DNA from: Streptomyces katrae
GTDB lineage: Bacteria; Actinomycetota; Actinomycetes; Streptomycetales; Streptomycetaceae
NCBI RefSeq assembly: GCF_000717655.1
Contig: NZ_JNZY01000013.1
Coordinates: forward strand, 1 to 64,000
Length of the DNA: 64,000 bases
Direction: 5' to 3'
The notes beneath the pieces are model-generated. The model had not been told where the DNA came from, searched no databases, and was given only the letters and a program-made list of their open reading frames with translations. This document shows, piece after piece, positions 1 through 9,117 of the stretch (the first letter of the stretch is position 1; the number at the start of each line of letters is the position of its first letter). The position numbers and the translations under genes are program-made.

Positions 1-46
1 TGGCACGCTGTTGAGTTCTCAAGGAACGGACGCTTCCTTTGTACTC
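1..46 (-). other. 16S rRNA operon leader (5' part)
   Basis: Read on the minus strand, this edge carries the conserved actinobacterial pre-16S leader block CTTGAGAACTCAACAGCGTG. The motif normally sits in the leader upstream of 16S rRNA and is linked to antitermination and processing of the precursor. It implies that a 16S-23S-5S operon begins just left of base 1 and is transcribed leftward. The rRNA gene itself is outside the window. Confidence 0.8.
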
Positions 47-83
47 ACCCTCTCGGGCTTTCCTCCGGGCTTTCGTTCTTCGT

Positions 84-340
84 TTCCGACTCTATCAGAG
101 TCAGTCCCGCTTGCTTTCCGGGGTCTTCGCTTTCGCGCTTTCCCTTTCCGGCGATGCCGACCCTACCAGAAGTTTTCCACCGGATTTCCCGGCTTCGGTT
201 TCCTGGATGAGTGGTCGACGGTGCCCCAGTGGAATTCAATTCCTTGGGGGCGAGAGAGATGTTAAGCGATCACTGCCGAACTTGTCCAGTTCGAGGCAAC
301 CGTTAAAATCTACCTCCCCACGGCGCCTGTGTCAACAGTC
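84..340 (-). promoter_or_regulatory. tandem rRNA operon promoters (four -10/-35 sets)
   Basis: Four sigma-HrdB-like -10 hexamers lie on the minus strand. The outermost is near consensus: TTGACA at 335-330, a 17-base spacer, then TAGATT at 312-307. The next is TGGACA at 289-284, an 18-base spacer and TAACAT at 265-260. Two inner -10 boxes, TAGGGT at 165-160 and TAGAGT at 94-89, have poor -35 regions. Streptomyces rRNA operons are known to have about four tandem promoters, so the layout fits. The 1-368 interval holds no credible protein gene. Confidence 0.75.
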
Positions 341-368
341 GCTGCGGGACGACGAGGAGACTAGCAGC

Positions 369-1397
369 TCAGCCGGGTCGTACGCACATCAGGCCGCGGT
401 CGGCAGCGTGGCCCGTCTGGTCGGCTGCCTCCACGTCGCCCGCCTCGCCCGCGCGCGAGGCCCGGCCACCCAGGACGTAGACGTACGCCAGGAACGCGGC
501 CTCGGCGACGACGCCGATCGCGATGCGGGCCCAGGTCGGGAGGCCGGAGGGGGTTACGAAGCCCTCGATCAGGCCCGAGACGAACAGGACCGCCGCCAGG
601 CCGATCGCCATGCCCAGCGCCGCGCGGCCCTGCTCGGCGAGGGCGGCGCGGCGGGTGCGGGGGCCCGGGTCGATGATCGTCCAGCCGAGGCGGAGACCGG
701 TGCCCGCGGCGACGAAGACCGCGGTCAGTTCGAGCAGGCCGTGCGGCAGGATCAGGCCGAGGAACACGTCGAGGCGGTCGGCCGAGGCCATCAGGCCGAT
801 GCCGGTGCCGAGGTTGAGCATGTTCAGGAAGAGGATCCAGAGCACCGGAATCCCCAGGAACGCGCCCAGGACCAGGCATATCGCGGCGGCCTGGGCGTTG
901 TTCGTCCAGACCTGCGCGGCGAACGAACCCGCCGGGTTGCTGGAGTAGTACGTCTCGTACCCGCCGCCCGGCTTCGTGAGCGCCTTCAGGTCGTCCGGGG
1001 CCGCAATGGCGCTCTGGACCTCCGGGTGGATGGCTATCCACCAGCCCAGGAGCACCGCGATCGCGACGGAGATCAGAGCCGTCGGTATCCACCAGCGGCG
1101 GCTGCGGTAGACCGCCGCCGGGAAGCCGACGGTGAAGAAGCGGGCCGCGTCGCGCCAGCCGCCGCGGCGGGTGCCGGTCACCGTGGCACGGGCGCGGGCG
1201 ACCAGCTGCGTCAGCCGGCCCGTGAGCCTGGGGTCGGGGGCGCTGGACTGGATCAGGGAGAGGTGCGTGGAGGCCCGCTGGTAGAGCGCGACCAGCTCGT
1301 CCGCCTCGGCGCCGGTCAGCCTGCGGCCGCGGCCCAGCAGCTGTTCGAGGCGGTCCCATTCCGCCCGGTGGGCCGTCACGAAGACGTCGAGATCCAT
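369..1397 (-). CDS. stage II sporulation protein M-like membrane protein
   Basis: A 342-residue integral membrane protein of the SpoIIM/DUF95 family. A soluble N-terminal helical part (about residues 1-95, beginning MDLDVFVTAHRAEWDRL) precedes several membrane segments, with a typical GxGIGLM-type segment in the middle. In Bacillus SpoIIM acts in engulfment; in actinomycetes the role is unknown. The start at 1397 is chosen because MDLDVFV begins the conserved region and longer versions run into the divergent RDD gene. Divergent to the RDD gene with 111 bases between them; this SpoIIM/RDD pairing is, from memory, common in actinobacteria. Its 3' end is followed by the rRNA promoters on the same strand. 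Confidence 0.85.
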   Translation of the reverse strand: MDLDVFVTAHRAEWDRLEQLLGRGRRLTGAEADELVALYQRASTHLSLIQSSAPDPRLTGRLTQLVARARATVTGTRRGGWRDAARFFTVGFPAAVYRSRRWWIPTALISVAIAVLLGWWIAIHPEVQSAIAAPDDLKALTKPGGGYETYYSSNPAGSFAAQVWTNNAQAAAICLVLGAFLGIPVLWILFLNMLNLGTGIGLMASADRLDVFLGLILPHGLLELTAVFVAAGTGLRLGWTIIDPGPRTRRAALAEQGRAALGMAIGLAAVLFVSGLIEGFVTPSGLPTWARIAIGVVAEAAFLAYVYVLGGRASRAGEAGDVEAADQTGHAADRGLMCVRPG

Positions 1398-1508
1398 CCG
1401 GTTGCCGCTCCCCTGCCCCAGGACCCTGCTTCTGCTTACTCCTACCGTGGTCAGCTTGGCAGACTGGACGACCAAGGGGCGGGTCCGGTCACGGGAAAGG
1501 TGTGCAGG

Positions 1509-2498
1509 GTGAGCGATCTGGTGACGGGGGACGCGGTCGTCCTGGGTTTGCGGCCGGCGAGGCTGCCGAGCCGGGCGCTGGCCGTCTTCCTCGACCTGCT
1601 CGTGTACCTCACCGGGTACCTGATCATCTCGATCGGGCTGACCTTCGCGACCGCCTCGCTGGACGTGGCCGCGCAGGCCGCGGTGTCGGTGGCGAGCTTC
1701 GTCCTGGTGCTGGTCGGCGTGCCGATCGCGGTGGAGACGCTGTCCCGCGGACGCTCGCTCGGCAAGCTCGCCTGCGGGCTGCGCGTGGTGCGCGACGACG
1801 GCGGGCCGATCCGGTTCCGGCATGCGCTGGTGCGCGGGGCGATGGGGGTCGTGGAACTGCTGGGGACCTTCGGGGCCGTGGCCTGCATCGCGTCGCTTGT
1901 GTCGGCGCGGGGGCGCCGGCTCGGGGACGTGTTCGCCGGCGCACTGGTCGTGCGGGAGCGGGTGGCGGGGGCGCCGGTGATGCCGGTGCCTCCGCCGCCG
2001 CCCTGGCTGGCCGGACGGTTCTCCGGACTGGATCTGTCGGCCGTACCGGACGGGCTGTGGCTGGCGATACGGCAGTACCTGACGCGGATGAACCAGCTGG
2101 ACCCGCAGGTGGGAGCCGCGATGGCGGCGAAGCTCGCGGACGACCTGGTCGCGCGTACGGGGACGCCGCCGCCGGTGGGGGTGCCGGCTGCCGCGTTCCT
2201 GATGGCGGTGGTGCACGAGCGGCAGACCCGGGACGCGGCCCGCGCCTTCGGCACCGGTCCCATTGCGCCCGGGGTGCCCGGGACCGTGGCGGGCCTGTCC
2301 GGGATGGCTCCGGGGACGCCGCCCGCGTGGGGGCACCCGGCTCCCGGGGCGCCCGTACCGCAGGCCGGACCGCACGCGGGTCAGCCGGCCCCGGTCCCGG
2401 GCGGGGCGCCCGCGGCGCCCGCCGCCCCGGTGGTGGCGCCCGCTCCGGCGGCTCCCGTGCCGCCGCGGCCCGCGACCGGGTTCGCGCCCCCGGCGTGA
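1509..2498 (+). CDS. RDD family membrane protein
   Basis: A 329-residue protein. Residues about 15-150 form an RDD domain with two or three membrane helices, including the phrase RGRSLGKLACGLRVVRDDG, which is the RDD signature region. The remainder is a cytoplasmic helical stretch and a long Pro/Ala/Gly-rich tail of low complexity. The family is poorly characterised and has been linked to ion transport. GTG at 1509 is preferred because GGAAAGG ends 8 bases upstream; the in-frame GTG at 1500 would sit on that ribosome site. Divergent from the SpoIIM-like gene. Confidence 0.85.
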   Translation: MSDLVTGDAVVLGLRPARLPSRALAVFLDLLVYLTGYLIISIGLTFATASLDVAAQAAVSVASFVLVLVGVPIAVETLSRGRSLGKLACGLRVVRDDGGPIRFRHALVRGAMGVVELLGTFGAVACIASLVSARGRRLGDVFAGALVVRERVAGAPVMPVPPPPPWLAGRFSGLDLSAVPDGLWLAIRQYLTRMNQLDPQVGAAMAAKLADDLVARTGTPPPVGVPAAAFLMAVVHERQTRDAARAFGTGPIAPGVPGTVAGLSGMAPGTPPAWGHPAPGAPVPQAGPHAGQPAPVPGGAPAAPAAPVVAPAPAAPVPPRPATGFAPPA

Positions 2499-2516
2499 TC
2501 ATCTAGCCTGCACGGC

Positions 2517-2822
2517 ATGTCTGCGAACGTCTCCTTCACCTTCCGCGTCACGGGCATCGAGGACGAGGCCCGGGCGCTGGCGGTCGTCGAGGAGCTCCGG
2601 GAGCTGATGCGGGACGAGAGCATCGGCGGCCAGGTGAGCATCGGCATCGTGCCGGAGCGCGACGGGCAGGTCGTCACCGGCGGGACCGACTTCCCGGTCT
2701 CCGTCAGCCGCGCCCACCTGTGGTGCCCGGAGTTCGAGAAGTCCCTCGCCTGGTACGCGAAGGAGGCCGCGCCTTCGGCGACGTGCGCGGTCGAGTGGAG
2801 CCACCCGGACGAGGAGCACTGA
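2517..2822 (+). CDS. small conserved hypothetical protein
   Basis: A 101-residue protein that I do not recognise. It begins MSANVSFTFRVTGIEDEARAL, is acidic, and has no signal peptide, membrane segment or clear motif. It starts 18 bases after the RDD stop codon. A TAGCCT hexamer at 2504-2509 lies 7 bases before the ATG and there is no Shine-Dalgarno sequence, so it may have its own leaderless transcript although it is close to the RDD gene. Confidence 0.7.
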   Translation: MSANVSFTFRVTGIEDEARALAVVEELRELMRDESIGGQVSIGIVPERDGQVVTGGTDFPVSVSRAHLWCPEFEKSLAWYAKEAAPSATCAVEWSHPDEEH

Positions 2823-2866
2823 CGCGGGGCGGGGCCGCGGAGCCGGGCCGGGATTGCCGGGCCGCT

Positions 2867-3487
2867 TCAGTCCTCGGGGAACGTCGAGGGCGGGGTCTCC
2901 AGGTGTTCGAGCTCGATGCCCGGGGCCGCGAGGACCACGTCCCCGGCCAGGTGGACCGTGTGGACCTCGCCGGTGTCCAGGGCGGTGACCCGGTATTCAT
3001 CCACCACGAGCGGCCCGCTGTCCGTCGCGTGCTCGGCGCGCCCCAGCAGCGCCCAGGCCTGGTCGACCGTACGGGGCGCCAGCACCGGGTCGGTGAGTGC
3101 GACGAGCCGGACCCGGGTGGCGGGGGCGCCGGGGGTCAGGCGCAGCAGGCGGGCCGTCGCGACGAGGAAGGCCGGCGACGTGCCGGTGAAGCCCGCGGCG
3201 GGGACGTTGCCCTCGGTGGCCTCGGTGCCGGTGGGGTCGGAGCGCACCCAGGTGACACCGTCGATGGCGGCACCGCGCACCTGCCAGCTGGAGGCGTTCA
3301 CCTCGAGGCGGATGGGGCGGCCGAGTTCGTCGACCGCCAGGTCGACCGAGCCGCGGTGGTCGCCGCCCGGGCCGGTGAGCTGGGAGACGTAGCGCCAGCC
3401 GGAGGGGCCGGGGGCGCAGTGGAAGTGCTCCTCGCCGAGCGGGGCGTGGTCGTGCGGGTCGTGGAGCGAGTAGCGGCCGCGGGGCAT
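2867..3487 (-). CDS. hypothetical protein downstream of ahcY
   Basis: A 206-residue soluble protein beginning MPRGRYSLHDPHDHAPLGEE. It has a central hydrophilic stretch (SVDLAVDELGRPIRLEVNAS) and a C-terminal hydrophobic beta-rich part. I do not recognise a domain and no function is assigned. An AGGA ribosome site is 8 bases from the ATG. It lies downstream of ahcY on the same strand but beyond a strong terminator hairpin, so it may be expressed by read-through or by its own promoter. Confidence 0.7.
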   Translation of the reverse strand: MPRGRYSLHDPHDHAPLGEEHFHCAPGPSGWRYVSQLTGPGGDHRGSVDLAVDELGRPIRLEVNASSWQVRGAAIDGVTWVRSDPTGTEATEGNVPAAGFTGTSPAFLVATARLLRLTPGAPATRVRLVALTDPVLAPRTVDQAWALLGRAEHATDSGPLVVDEYRVTALDTGEVHTVHLAGDVVLAAPGIELEHLETPPSTFPED

Positions 3488-3514
3488 CGTGTCGGTCCTT
3501 GCCTGAGTACGGGG

Positions 3515-3544
3515 CAGGCCCCCGGCATCTCCGCCGGGGGCCTG
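3515..3544 (-). terminator. terminator hairpin after ahcY
   Basis: A perfect 12-base stem (CAGGCCCCCGGC with GCCGGGGGCCTG) around a 6-base loop, 33 bases past the ahcY stop codon. No T-run follows, which is usual for Streptomyces. Confidence 0.75.
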
Positions 3545-3576
3545 CGTGACGTGCTGTCGCTCCTGCCGCGTGGGGA

Positions 3577-5013
<1,437 letters not shown>

Positions 5014-5280
5014 GGGTACTGCTCCTCATGGTTCGAGAGGGTGGGTACGGCTGAGCCGGGCATCGCCCGTGGGGACGGTGCACCGAGCACTCAGTCCGTC
5101 GGGGGCCCTCTCTCCCCTCGGCCGGTCGCGAGGACCGCCCGACCGCCATCAGCAGCGACGCCTGACACTGACGACGAATCTACACCGAAGCATGTCCCGT
5201 CCGGCGGGCGGTATTCAGGTCTTCCGGATCTTTTGAACCTCCCCTCGAGTGTGGGAGACGCAGGGCTCCATCGGTGCAGA

Positions 5281-5325
5281 CGAAGGCCACCGCCGGGCGC
5301 GAGACGCGCGCGGCGGGGGCCTTCG
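5281..5325 (-). terminator. terminator hairpin after the cation transporter
   Basis: A GC-rich hairpin with outer stem CGAAGGCC (5281-5288) and GGCCTTCG (5318-5325) and further pairing inside. It begins 18 bases past the stop codon of the cation diffusion facilitator gene. Confidence 0.65.
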
Positions 5326-5343
5326 CAGGGGTGCGGCGCCTGG

Positions 5344-6279
5344 TCAGGCCTTGGCGGAGGGGTCCGACTCCGCGTGGTAGATGTCCGGCTCCAGGTAGAT
5401 CACGCGGGCGATCGGGACCGCCTCGCGGATCCGGGCCTCGGCGGCGTTGATCGCGTCGGCCACCTGCGTCGCGGTGTCGTTGCCCTCGACCGCGATCTTG
5501 GCGGCGACCAGGAGCTCCTCCGGGCCGAGGTGGAGGGTGCGCATGTGGATCACGCGGGTGACGACGTCGCCGTCGACGAGGGCGGCCCTGATCTTCTCGA
5601 CGTCCTCCGTGCCCGCGGCCTCGCCGAGCAGCAGGGACTTGGTCTCGGCGGCCAGCACGACGGCGATGACGAGCAGCAGGGTGCCGATGCACAGGGTGCC
5701 GATGCCGTCCCAGACGCCGTTGCCCGTCGCGAGCGCGAGGCCGACGCCGCCGAGGGCGAGGACCAGGCCGACGAGGGCGCCGAAGTCCTCCAGGAGGACC
5801 ACCGGCAGCTCGGGGGCCTTGGCGCGCTTGATGAACTGACTCCACGACAGGGAGCCGCGGATCTCGTTCGACTCCTTGATCGCCGTACGGAACGAGAAGC
5901 TCTCGGCGATGATGGCGAAGACGAGCACGCCGATCGGCCAGTACCAGGCCTCGATGGGGTGCGGGTGCTGGACCTTCTCGACGCCCTCGTAGATGGCGAA
6001 CATGCCACCGACGGTGAAGAGCACGATGGAGACGAGGAAGGCGTAGATGTAGCGTTCGCGCCCGTACCCGAAGGGGTGTTGCGGCGTCGCCTCGCGCTGG
6101 GCCTTCTTTCCGCCGAGGAGCAGCAGCCCCTGGTTCCCGGAGTCGGCCAGCGAGTGGACGCTTTCCGCGAGCATCGACGACGAGCCGCTGAAGACGAAGG
6201 CCACGAACTTGGCTACAGCGATGGCGAGATTGGCGGCGAGTGCCGCCACGATCGCCCTGGTACCGCCCGACGCGCTCAT
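5344..6279 (-). CDS. cation diffusion facilitator family transporter
   Basis: A 311-residue inner-membrane transporter of the CDF family, which exports divalent metals such as zinc or iron in exchange for protons. The N-terminal half holds about six membrane helices, with the early metal-site phrase MLAESVHSLADSGNQ (HSLAD) in helix 2. The C-terminal 90 residues form the cytoplasmic metallochaperone-like domain with MRTLHLGPEELLVAAKI. The ATG at 6279 begins the typical MSASGGTRAIVAAL N-terminus; longer in-frame versions have no support. It lies 92 bases downstream of manA on the same strand and may share its transcript. The metal cannot be told from the sequence. Confidence 0.9.
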   Translation of the reverse strand: MSASGGTRAIVAALAANLAIAVAKFVAFVFSGSSSMLAESVHSLADSGNQGLLLLGGKKAQREATPQHPFGYGRERYIYAFLVSIVLFTVGGMFAIYEGVEKVQHPHPIEAWYWPIGVLVFAIIAESFSFRTAIKESNEIRGSLSWSQFIKRAKAPELPVVLLEDFGALVGLVLALGGVGLALATGNGVWDGIGTLCIGTLLLVIAVVLAAETKSLLLGEAAGTEDVEKIRAALVDGDVVTRVIHMRTLHLGPEELLVAAKIAVEGNDTATQVADAINAAEARIREAVPIARVIYLEPDIYHAESDPSAKA

Positions 6280-6371
6280 GGGTTTCCGGAGTCCCTTCCT
6301 CGGTGCGGCGCCCCTGCCGGGACGCCGCGCTACGGCGGCACATTGTTGCAGCCGCAGCGCCAGGCGCCACG

Positions 6372-7529
6372 TCAGAGGACGACGGTGGCCCGGAAGATGC
6401 TGCCGATTCCGGACAGTTCGACCTTTTCGCCTGCCGGGACGAAGACCGACTCTCCGGGGGCCAGCGTCACTTCGCCGGCCTTCGGGCGGCCCGCCGTGCA
6501 CAGCAGGATCTGCGGGGCGTCGTCCGGGAGGGTGTGCGGGGCGGCGCCGGCGGCCAGGGCGAAGCGGGAGAGGCGGAATTCGTCGATGGGGGTCTCGTAG
6601 ACCTCCTCGCCGTTGCCCTCGGGGCGCTGCACGGCCGGGTCGCCCGGCTCGAACCGCACGATCTTCAGCAGCTCGGGCACGTCCACGTGTTTGGGGGTGA
6701 GTCCGGCGCGCAGGACGTTGTCGGAGTTGGCCAGCAGCTCCACGCCGAGGCCGTCGAGGTAGGCGTGCGGGACTCCGGCACCGAGGAACATGGCCTCGCC
6801 GGGCTGGAGTCGGACGTGGTTGAGGAGCATGGCCGCGATCACGCCCGGATCGCCGGGGAAGTGGTGCACGAGCGAGGCGTACGGCGCGTACCGGCCCCCG
6901 AGGCGTTCGATCGCGGCGCCGGTCTCGGCCACCGTACGGGCCATCTCGGCGCGGTCCGCGGTCAGTACGGCGGAAAGCATCTCGCGCAGGGCCGCCTCCT
7001 CCGGGTGGGCCCGGAGCAGGTCGACGTACGGAACGAGGGAGTTGACGCCCAGGCCCGCGAGCAGGTCGGCGGCCTCCAGCGGCGGGCGGAAGCCGCACAG
7101 GCCGTCGAAGGGGGTGAGCGCGCAGATCATCTCGGGCTTGTGGTTGGGGTCCTTGTAGTTGCGGTGGGCCCCGTCGGCGGGGATCCCGCGGCGCTCCTCG
7201 TCGGCGTAGCCCTCCTTCGCCTGCGCGAGGTCGGGGTGGACCTGGAGGGAGAGCGGGGCCCCGGCTGCGAGGATCTTCAGGAGGAAGGGCAGCCTGGGGC
7301 CGAATTTGGCGACGGCGGCCGCGCCGAGCTCGCGCTCGGGGTCGGCGGCGATGACGTCCGCGAGGGTGGTCTCGCCGGCACCGCGGTCGAGGCGGGACGG
7401 GGCGCCCGGGTGCGCGCCCATCCACATCTCGGCCTGGGGTTCCCCGGTGGGGGCGACGCCGAGGAGCTGGGGGATCGCGGTGGTCGATCCCCAGGCGTAG
7501 GGGCGGATCGTGTTCGTCAGGCGGTCCAT
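6372..7529 (-). CDS. manA: mannose-6-phosphate isomerase, class I
   Basis: Zinc-dependent isomerase that interconverts fructose-6-phosphate and mannose-6-phosphate, the entry to GDP-mannose for glycans and glycoproteins. The 385-residue sequence has the class I signatures: the N-terminal NTIRPYAWGSTTAIPQLLG, the zinc-site phrase LSLQVHPD, and a cupin C-terminal half with GVPHAYLDGLGVELLANSDN. It is followed by the CDF gene and preceded 43 bases upstream by the SIS-domain gene, and with the Trm112-like gene and manB it makes a mannose-metabolism cluster. Confidence 0.95.
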   Translation of the reverse strand: MDRLTNTIRPYAWGSTTAIPQLLGVAPTGEPQAEMWMGAHPGAPSRLDRGAGETTLADVIAADPERELGAAAVAKFGPRLPFLLKILAAGAPLSLQVHPDLAQAKEGYADEERRGIPADGAHRNYKDPNHKPEMICALTPFDGLCGFRPPLEAADLLAGLGVNSLVPYVDLLRAHPEEAALREMLSAVLTADRAEMARTVAETGAAIERLGGRYAPYASLVHHFPGDPGVIAAMLLNHVRLQPGEAMFLGAGVPHAYLDGLGVELLANSDNVLRAGLTPKHVDVPELLKIVRFEPGDPAVQRPEGNGEEVYETPIDEFRLSRFALAAGAAPHTLPDDAPQILLCTAGRPKAGEVTLAPGESVFVPAGEKVELSGIGSIFRATVVL

Positions 7530-7572
7530 CTTCGTCCGTCTTCCTGGATGAAGGGCCGGCACGGTGGCGTGC

Positions 7573-8706
7573 TCAGCCGTGTCCCCTGCTCGCCAGCGCC
7601 AGGTAGGCGGTGGCGAAATCCGTGACGGCGAGGAGTTCGGCGAGCTGTTCCAGTTCGCCGCCTTCCTCTGGTTCGAGCTCGCTGATGGCCGTGTCGTGGC
7701 TGAGGGCGAGCTCGCGCGCGGCCGGGGCGGCGGTGAGGCCGCCCGTGGGCCGGTCGCGCAGCAGGACGATGCGGGCGCGGAGGGCCTGGGGCTCCTCCAC
7801 CCGGTCACGGAAGAAGTCCTCGGGATCGGCACCGGCGGCGAAGGAGCCGGCGAGCAGGACCCCGTGGGCGGGCAGCGCCTCGGGGAGGTCGGCGGCCAGT
7901 GCGGGGCGGCCGGCGAGTTCGGCGAGGGTGGCGGCGAAGCGGCGGCCGGCCGGGCCCGCGCCGGCGCCCTCGCTCCAGATGAGCGGGAGGGTGTCGGCGA
8001 GCTCGGCGGCGAGGGTCTTGGCCGGATTGGAGTACGTGGCGATGGCCGGTCCGCAGCGCTCGGCGGTGCGGTCGAGCCGGTCGGCGACGCGCTGGAGGGT
8101 GTCCGGGGCGGCGGTGATCAGCCCGACCTTGTCGAGGAGCAGCAGCAGCGGGGTCAGCAGGGCCCACAGGGCGCCGGGCCCGGCCGCGGCGGATTCGTCG
8201 TACTCCTGGTACGGCGCCTTGGCCATCGGGACGAGGAGCCCGTGCGCGCCGTCCACGGCCTCGCTCAGCGGGGAGCGCTCGGGGGCGACGGCGACGACGG
8301 AGCAGCCGCGCCGGTAGGCCTGCTCGGCGAGGACGGCGAGCCCGGGTTCGGTGCCGTCGGTGGTGGCGATGAGCAGCAGGTCGACGGATCCGGCCCAGCC
8401 GGGCAGCGCCCAGCGCAGGGCGCCGGCGGCGTGCGCGACCCCGGTGGGGTGCAGGCGGGTGACGGGTGCGGAGGCTCCGGCGAGGGCGCCGAGCAGGTCG
8501 GCGACGCCGGTGGCGGCGGTGCCGGGGCCCGCGATGAGGACGGCGCGGGGCCGGCCGTCGGGGCGCAGGTCGGCGAGGCCCGCCTCGGTCGCGTGCCGGG
8601 ATGCGGTACGGACTCTGGCCCCGGCCTCGGCGGCGCCGCGGAGCAGGCCGCGGCGGTCGGCGCGGGCGAGTTCGTCCGGTGCGTCGAGGAGCGACTCGTC
8701 GAGCAT
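7573..8706 (-). CDS. SIS-domain protein, phosphosugar isomerase-like
   Basis: A 377-residue protein of the actinobacterial SIS-domain family usually placed between manA and manB. Residues about 50-180 form a sugar-isomerase fold (VLIAGPGTAATGVADLLGAL, then DLLLIATTDGTEPGLAVLAEQA), and the C-terminal half resembles the second domain of bifunctional glucose/mannose phosphate isomerases. The catalytic Glu/His pair of active isomerases is not obvious to me, so it may be a divergent isomerase or a sugar-phosphate binding regulator. GGAGG lies 6 bases before the ATG. Its place in the man cluster is the main functional clue. Confidence 0.8.
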   Translation of the reverse strand: MLDESLLDAPDELARADRRGLLRGAAEAGARVRTASRHATEAGLADLRPDGRPRAVLIAGPGTAATGVADLLGALAGASAPVTRLHPTGVAHAAGALRWALPGWAGSVDLLLIATTDGTEPGLAVLAEQAYRRGCSVVAVAPERSPLSEAVDGAHGLLVPMAKAPYQEYDESAAAGPGALWALLTPLLLLLDKVGLITAAPDTLQRVADRLDRTAERCGPAIATYSNPAKTLAAELADTLPLIWSEGAGAGPAGRRFAATLAELAGRPALAADLPEALPAHGVLLAGSFAAGADPEDFFRDRVEEPQALRARIVLLRDRPTGGLTAAPAARELALSHDTAISELEPEEGGELEQLAELLAVTDFATAYLALASRGHG

Positions 8707-8845
8707 TGCGGCCTCCGGCTGACAGCTGGTTCAGAAGGGCGGGCGACTCGGTTGCTCGGGCGCCCGGCGCTGCGACGGGCGCCCCGTGGAGCCTGTGCGG
8801 TACCTGCGCGGCCTGGGGCTGGACGCCCCGGGGCCGGGCGGCGGC

Positions 8846-9031
8846 TCAGGCGGGGCGGCGTGCCTCGTCGACGAGGAGGACCGGGATGCCGTCGCGGACC
8901 GGGTAGGCGAGGCCGCAGTCCCGGCCGGTGCAGATCAGCTCGGGAGCCGCTTCGTCGGCCGACTTGTCCTCGAGGGGCGAGTGGCAGGCGGGGCAGGCGA
9001 GGATCTCCAGAAGGCCGGCTTCGAGCGGCAT
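8846..9031 (-). CDS. Trm112-family small zinc-binding protein
   Basis: A 61-residue protein with four cysteines in a CPAC...C....C pattern (residues 13, 16, 34, 39) and the C-terminal [11 protein letters not shown] phrase typical of the Trm112/YcaR family. In eukaryotes Trm112 activates methyltransferases; in bacteria the role is open. The start at 9031 ([11 protein letters not shown]) has a GAAGGGA ribosome site, whereas the upstream ATG at 9052 has none. It lies between manB and the SIS gene on the same strand, 86 and 139 bases away. Confidence 0.85.
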   Translation of the reverse strand: MPLEAGLLEILACPACHSPLEDKSADEAAPELICTGRDCGLAYPVRDGIPVLLVDEARRPA

Positions 9032-9117
9032 GGGGCGGTTCCCTTCGAACATGCGGATTGGGCGAGGTCAGCGTACCGCCGGGCCGCACGTCGCGCGGCC
9101 CGGCGGTGACGCGGTGC

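Noticed and set aside
39-1508. N-terminal part of an apparent 819-residue open frame ending with the RDD gene
   Set aside because: Only the last 329 residues have family features and a ribosome site. The front is antisense to the SpoIIM-like gene and to the rRNA promoters.
5014-5182. SAH riboswitch in the ahcY leader
   Set aside because: The leader is long enough, but the conserved GGAGCGCTGC and CCAGGCTCG core elements are absent on inspection.
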